A stretch of DNA of 7,994 nucleotides. Source: Actinobacteria bacterium 13_1_20CM_4_69_9. GTDB lineage: Bacteria; Actinomycetota; Thermoleophilia; Gaiellales; Gaiellaceae. The position numbers and the translations under genes are program-made. The stretch lies in the NCBI GenBank assembly GCA_001920085.1, contig MNJC01000129.1:1-7994 (forward strand). The letters are read 5' to 3'. The notes beneath the pieces were generated by a model. It saw only the letters and a list, made by a program, of their open reading frames with translations. It ran no database searches and had not been told where the DNA came from. Positions 6,092 through 7,994 of the stretch are shown here, one piece after another. The stretch's first letter is position 1. The number at the start of each line of letters is the position of its first letter.

Positions 6092-7207
6092 ATGATGGCC
6101 ACCCGCGTGGAGAGGCTCGACCGCCCGCCCGGATCGGGCGAGCGCGTCCTGCGTGGCGACCGCAAGTCGATCTGGCCCTTCCTCGGACCGGCCTTCATCG
6201 CGTGCGTCGCCTACATGGATCCGGGCAACTTCGCCACGAACATCGCCGGCGGGGCGAAGTTCGGGTTCACGCTCGTCTGGGTGATCGTCGCCTCGAGCCT
6301 CATGGCCATGCTGATCCAGACCCTCTCGGCGAAACTCGGCATCGCGACCGGCCGCAACCTGCCGGAGGTCACGTTCCTCATCCTCGGGCTGCAGCGCTAC
6401 GGGTTCCGCCCGCTCGAGGCAGTGATCGCCGCCTTCGTCGGAGTGATCGGAGTCTGCTACCTCGGCGAGCTGTGGCTCGCTCATCCGCCGCTCGGCACCG
6501 TGGCGAAGCACGCGGTCGTCCCAGACTTCCAGGGCAACGAGTCGGTACTGCTCGCCGTCGGCATCATCGGGGCGACCGTGATGCCGCATGTGATCTACCT
6601 GCACTCCGCGCTGACGCAGCACCGCATCGTCCCGCGCAACGACGACGAGGCACGCACGCTGTACAGGTACACGCGCATCGACGTGCTGATCGCGATGACG
6701 ATTGCCGGCCTGATCAACGTGGCGATGCTCGTCGTGGCGGCGACCGTCTTCTTCGGCAGCGGGCTGACGCACATCGAGTCGCTCGAGGGCGCGCACCGCA
6801 CGCTCGAGCCGATCCTCGGCGGCGCGTCGAGCGTGTTGTTCGCACTCGCGTTGACCGCGTCAGGGCTCTCGAGCTCGACGGTCGGGACGATGTCCGGCCA
6901 GGTCGTCATGCAGGGCTTCATCCGCCGGCGCATTCCCCTGTGGGTACGCCGGCTCGTCACGATGATCCCGGCATTCGTCGTCATCGGGCTCGGGCTCGAT
7001 CCTTCCCGAACGCTCGTGCTCAGCCAGGTCGTCCTGTCGTTCGGGATCCCGTTCGCGTTGATCCCGCTCGTGATGTTCACGAGCCGGCGCGACCTCATGG
7101 GTGTGCTCGTCAACCGCCGCCTCACGGTCGCGGCCGCATGGGCGATCGCGGGCCTCATCTCGGGCCTGAACGTGTTCCTGCTGGTGCAAACGTTCGGGAT
7201 CGGATAA
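6092..7207 (+). CDS. mntH: Nramp-family divalent metal transporter (MntH-type), lacking TM3 and most of TM4
   Basis: Nramp proteins import Mn2+ or Fe2+ with protons across the inner membrane. Family marks are clear: metal-site DPGN in TM1 (residues 43-46), LIQTLSAKLGIATGRNLPE (TM2 end), MPHVIYLHSAL in TM6 (164-174), ASGLSSSTVGTM, and a late LSFGIPFALIPLVMFTSRRDLMG. The protein has 371 residues, about 50 fewer than usual. Compared with Deinococcus Nramp, the sequence jumps from NLPEV (residue 93, ending 6370) straight to TFLILGLQRYGFRP, dropping about 54 residues that form TM3 and most of TM4. The deletion is in frame. Losing a helix pair keeps topology parity, but transport is doubtful because the 5+5 core is broken. 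The rest is well conserved, so the loss is recent or an assembly artefact. The ATG at 6092 (ATGATG) has a weak Shine-Dalgarno and follows the DtxR-like site. Confidence 0.9.
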   Translation: MMATRVERLDRPPGSGERVLRGDRKSIWPFLGPAFIACVAYMDPGNFATNIAGGAKFGFTLVWVIVASSLMAMLIQTLSAKLGIATGRNLPEVTFLILGLQRYGFRPLEAVIAAFVGVIGVCYLGELWLAHPPLGTVAKHAVVPDFQGNESVLLAVGIIGATVMPHVIYLHSALTQHRIVPRNDDEARTLYRYTRIDVLIAMTIAGLINVAMLVVAATVFFGSGLTHIESLEGAHRTLEPILGGASSVLFALALTASGLSSSTVGTMSGQVVMQGFIRRRIPLWVRRLVTMIPAFVVIGLGLDPSRTLVLSQVVLSFGIPFALIPLVMFTSRRDLMGVLVNRRLTVAAAWAIAGLISGLNVFLLVQTFGIG

Positions 7208-7211
7208 GCGA

Positions 7212-7237
7212 CCGGCCGCCCCGGGGGAGGCGGCCGG
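7212..7237 (+). terminator. Hairpin behind the Nramp gene, terminator candidate
   Basis: A perfect 9-bp GC stem, CCGGCCGCC with GGCGGCCGG, encloses an 8-base loop. It begins 4 bases after the Nramp stop. No T-run follows, as is common for actinobacterial terminators. It lies between convergent genes and could serve both directions. Confidence 0.6.
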
Positions 7238-7238
7238 C

Positions 7239-7254
7239 GTCGTCGGGAGACGAC
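7239..7254. terminator. Second hairpin in tandem
   Basis: GTCGTC-GGGA-GACGAC makes a perfect 6-bp stem with a GGGA tetraloop, one base after the first hairpin. The pair probably forms a tandem terminator between the converging Nramp and M23 genes. Confidence 0.45.
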
Positions 7255-7342
7255 CAGTTCGTACCCGGCACGACCCTGTCCTCGACTCCTGCCGAATACG
7301 AATTACAAGAGGTAAACGACCGAGAGCCGGATCCGGTTACGG

Positions 7343-7994
7343 CTAGAGATAGCCGAGCGGATCGACGGGCGTCCCGTTGATCCGCACCTCGAAGTGCAGA
7401 TGCGGGCCGAAGCAGTGGCCCGTGCAGCCGACGTAGCCGATCAGCTGCCCCTGGCTGACCGCGGCGCCCTGCGAGACGGCGTAGGACGACTGGTGCGCGT
7501 AGCACGTCGCCATTCCGCCGCCGTGGTCGATGCACGTGTAGTTGCCGTAGCCACTGACCCATCCCGTCAGCACGACCGTGCCGGCGGCGGCCGCGTGGAT
7601 CGGCGTGCCGTACGGGACGGCGATGTCGATTCCGGCGTGCAGCCGGCCCCAGCGGTATCCGAACGGGCTGACCACGGGGCCGCTCACGGGCCAGATCAGG
7701 CCGGCGGCCGACGGGGTCGAGTCCGTGGAGCTCTGCGCGGCCGCCAGTTGCCCGCGGACTTGCGCGTCGGCAGCGGCGATCGCTTGCGCCTCGGTCTCGA
7801 GGGTGTGCTCCTGCTTGCGTGTCAGTTTGAGCGCTGTCTGCTGCCTGGCACGTTTTCCGTTCAGCTGGCCCTTGCTCGCGAGCAACTGGTCTCGAACGTC
7901 GCGCTGCTGCTGCGTGCGGACGGCGACGACCTGCGTCTCCGCATGAACGCGGGCGCGCACGACCTTCGTCTGCACACGCGTCTTGCGCACCGCA
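7343..7994 (-). CDS. M23-family metallopeptidase, C-terminal part (runs off window)
   Basis: The reading frame is open to the window edge, so the true start lies beyond 7994; only about 215 C-terminal residues are seen. Numbering from the GTG at 7990, the first part (about 1-88) is rich in Gln, Arg, Ala and Glu and looks like a coiled coil. An M23 (lysostaphin/LytM) domain follows (about 98-212): HAGIDIAVPYGT with zinc ligands His118 and Asp122, YGNYTCIDHGGG, CYAHQ (His166), and GPHLHFEV (His197, His199). Coiled coil plus M23 resembles EnvC/NlpD-like or RipA-partner cell-wall hydrolases, presumably exported, cutting or regulating cutting of peptidoglycan cross-bridges. Cysteines at 153, 163, 189 and 193 could form disulfides outside the cell. 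It converges on the Nramp gene and is unrelated to it in function as far as can be seen. Confidence 0.9.
   Translation of the reverse strand, partial: AVRKTRVQTKVVRARVHAETQVVAVRTQQQRDVRDQLLASKGQLNGKRARQQTALKLTRKQEHTLETEAQAIAAADAQVRGQLAAAQSSTDSTPSAAGLIWPVSGPVVSPFGYRWGRLHAGIDIAVPYGTPIHAAAAGTVVLTGWVSGYGNYTCIDHGGGMATCYAHQSSYAVSQGAAVSQGQLIGYVGCTGHCFGPHLHFEVRINGTPVDPLGYL

Noticed and set aside
7255..7342. Riboswitch linked to the M23 peptidase (a c-di-AMP type is known for some cell-wall hydrolase genes)
   Set aside because: This stretch is downstream of the M23 gene; any leader would lie beyond 7994.
6202..7380. Plus-strand frame of 392 codons overlapping the Nramp gene
   Set aside because: An out-of-frame shadow; the Nramp frame carries DPGN and MPH motifs and the helices.

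Overview
The window is high-GC (by eye about two thirds G+C), densely coded bacterial DNA. GTG starts, 1- to 4-base gene overlaps, apparently leaderless genes and the protein families present suggest an actinobacterium, most likely Thermoleophilia (Solirubrobacterales/Gaiellales type). That placement is inferred from protein style, not from a marker gene.

Left two thirds (218-5118, minus strand): six co-directional genes that look like one transcription unit. In transcription order they are a calcineurin-type metallophosphoesterase, cyclic 2,3-diphosphoglycerate synthetase (cpgS), 2-phosphoglycerate kinase (pgk2), a divergent GlpX-like phosphatase gene that is broken in this sequence, a single-pass membrane protein with a Pro/Lys-rich stalk and an Fn3-like tip, and a MIP18/DUF59 (SufT/PaaD-type) protein. 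The first four overlap by 1-4 bases (GTGA, ATGA, TGATG). CpgS and Pgk2 are the two steps that turn 2-phosphoglycerate into cyclic 2,3-diphosphoglycerate (cDPG), a solute known from thermophilic methanogens. Here they are coupled to two phosphatase-fold genes, so this looks like a bacterial cDPG synthesis and turnover cassette. It is the most interesting system in the window.

Middle (5119-6091): a 45-bp divergent promoter region, a small PD-(D/E)XK-like protein, then a hypoxanthine phosphoribosyltransferase whose frame has no ATG, GTG or TTG near its expected start. Its stop codon lies inside an inverted repeat resembling a DtxR/IdeR/MntR operator.

Right (6092-7994): an Nramp (MntH-type) metal transporter just behind that operator, a tandem-hairpin terminator candidate, and on the minus strand the C-terminal part of an M23 peptidase that runs off the window.

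Two genes carry internal deletions of similar size when compared with their families: GlpX-like (about 146 nt, with a frameshift at 1673-1675) and Nramp (about 160 nt, in frame at 6370/6371, removing TM3 and most of TM4). Two such losses within 5 kb, plus an HPRT without a start codon, raise the question of assembly error versus real gene decay. No rRNA, tRNA, CRISPR array or insertion sequence was seen.
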